Shown one piece after another: positions 53,482-53,861 of a stretch of DNA of 53,861 bases. The notes beneath the pieces are model-generated. The model worked only from the letters and a program-made list of their open reading frames with translations, did not search any database and had not been told where the DNA came from. The position numbers were made by a program, and so were the translations under genes. This DNA is from Bacteroidales bacterium (GTDB lineage Bacteria; Bacteroidota; Bacteroidia; Bacteroidales; P3), in assembly GCA_017480185.1 (NCBI GenBank), contig JAFVBC010000024.1, positions 1 through 53,861 of the forward strand, in the 5' to 3' direction. Each line of letters starts with the position of its first letter. Position 1 is the stretch's first letter.

Positions 53482-53559
53482 TGGCGGTCCGGACGAGACT
53501 CGAACTCGCGACCCCATGCGTGACAGGCATGTATTCTAACCAAACTGAACTACCGGACC
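53482..53559 (-). tRNA. tRNA-Asp (GUC anticodon)
   Basis: A cloverleaf on the minus strand: acceptor GGTCCGG/CCGGACC, anticodon GTC in the loop CCTGTCACG, T-arm GCGAGTTCGAGTCTCGT, discriminator G, and an encoded CCA at 53484-53482. The D-loop is slightly long. Confidence 0.96.
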
Positions 53560-53593
53560 GTTTTACGCTTTCTTTTGCCTCTTGAAAGCGAAT

Positions 53594-53627
53594 GCAAAGT
53601 TACACACCTTTTCTCAAATAGTGCAAA
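53594..53627 (-). promoter_or_regulatory. Promoter of tRNA-Asp
   Basis: The minus strand has TTTG (53624-53627), 21 bp, then TAACTTTGC (53594-53602), a full match to the Bacteroidota promoter, about 35 bp before the tRNA 5' end. Confidence 0.65.
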
Positions 53628-53785
53628 TTTTTTTTGATTTTATTTGAATGGTTGCTGTAAATCAGAGGGATATGTGAAGAAAAATCTTTTTGTTATGTGG
53701 TAAACGTTGCTGCACAGTGCCACAATACACTCCGACCAATGGCTATTGATAAACAGCCAACCCTTGCGTGTTATCGGGGGAATAT

Positions 53786-53861
53786 TAAGCATCAAGTAGG
53801 GCATTTCTTCAGTCGTTCTTCAGTTGTTCTTCAGTCAATGACTGAAGAACAACTGAAGAAC
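53786..53861. repeat. Hairpin repeat family, copy D (cut by window end)
   Basis: The outer arm ATCAAGTAGGGC (53791-53802, identical to copy C) is followed by three 11-bp units (ATTTCTTCAGT, CGTTCTTCAGT, TGTTCTTCAGT), the centre CA-A-TG, and two complementary units. The window ends inside the right arm. Confidence 0.92.

Noticed and set aside
1-53861. Near-identical first and last 40 bases as a sign of a circular molecule.
   Set aside because: The shared segment is a repeat found twice more inside the window, it has a mismatch, and the gene content is ordinary chromosome.

Overview
The window looks like a chromosomal segment of a Bacteroidales (Bacteroidota) bacterium. Supporting evidence: promoter -7 elements of the form TAnnTTTG(C) precede many genes; there are Bacteroidota-specific families (gldH, DUF4175, DUF4491, a RicT/PSP1 protein next to holB, a ResB-CcsA fusion); serine palmitoyltransferase is present; lipoprotein signals are frequent; and the tmRNA tag reads GENNYALAA. 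No phage, plasmid or insertion-sequence genes were seen. The family or genus cannot be fixed from the sequence alone.

Layout. 1-4385: a hairpin repeat cut by the window edge, a large DUF4175 membrane/coiled-coil protein and a short-chain dehydrogenase. 4393-8942 (minus): rpiB-deoC, then serine palmitoyltransferase, a GNAT-like acyltransferase and a family 2 glycosyltransferase, read as a sphingolipid-related cluster. 8943-9567: a very AT-rich gene-free stretch with eight copies of TGTTTAT/ATAAACA, between diverging gene blocks. With a perfect parS site 1.5 kb further on (11053-11068), it is the best candidate for the replication origin region. 9568-14837 (plus): nadA, a prolyl-tRNA editing protein, an RluA enzyme, a 56-residue small protein, lptE, a DUF2723 membrane protein and a thioesterase. 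15680-21987: outer membrane protein, imelysin lipoprotein, di-heme oxidoreductase and cytochrome c assembly protein, a likely iron/c-type cytochrome unit. 22022-25905: DUF4491, cysS, an Mpv17-like membrane protein and an outer membrane barrel. 25923-28193 (minus): an FtsX-type permease, rbfA and a small barrel protein. 28506-34890 (plus): holB, ricT-like, gldH, a class A penicillin-binding protein and rlmN, ending in a strong terminator against ackA.

36291-39185 (minus) is a compact five-gene operon: an ACGX-repeat precursor peptide, a radical SAM/SPASM maturase, a flavin-pocket/ferredoxin fusion, a nitroreductase and an HxlR regulator. It is a candidate RiPP (ribosomally made, post-translationally modified peptide) system and the most unusual coding locus here. 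39601-52868 (minus) is an eleven-gene run: a CNNM/CBS protein, pth, coaX, a FadL-like barrel, a TPR protein, lptC, lpxD, two SGNH hydrolases, an MBOAT acyltransferase and an LTA-synthase-like sulfatase-fold enzyme. It joins LPS assembly to O-acylation of some surface glycan. 53030-53559 holds tmRNA and tRNA-Asp.

A family of long hairpins built from 11-bp units (TTCTTCAGT plus a variable dinucleotide) with outer arms ATCAAGTAGGGC/GCCTTACTTGAT occurs four times, in intergenic DNA only. Both window ends fall inside copies, so the element is probably abundant in the genome and broke the assembly. A second dispersed repeat of 22-bp units occurs at 22351 and 39495.
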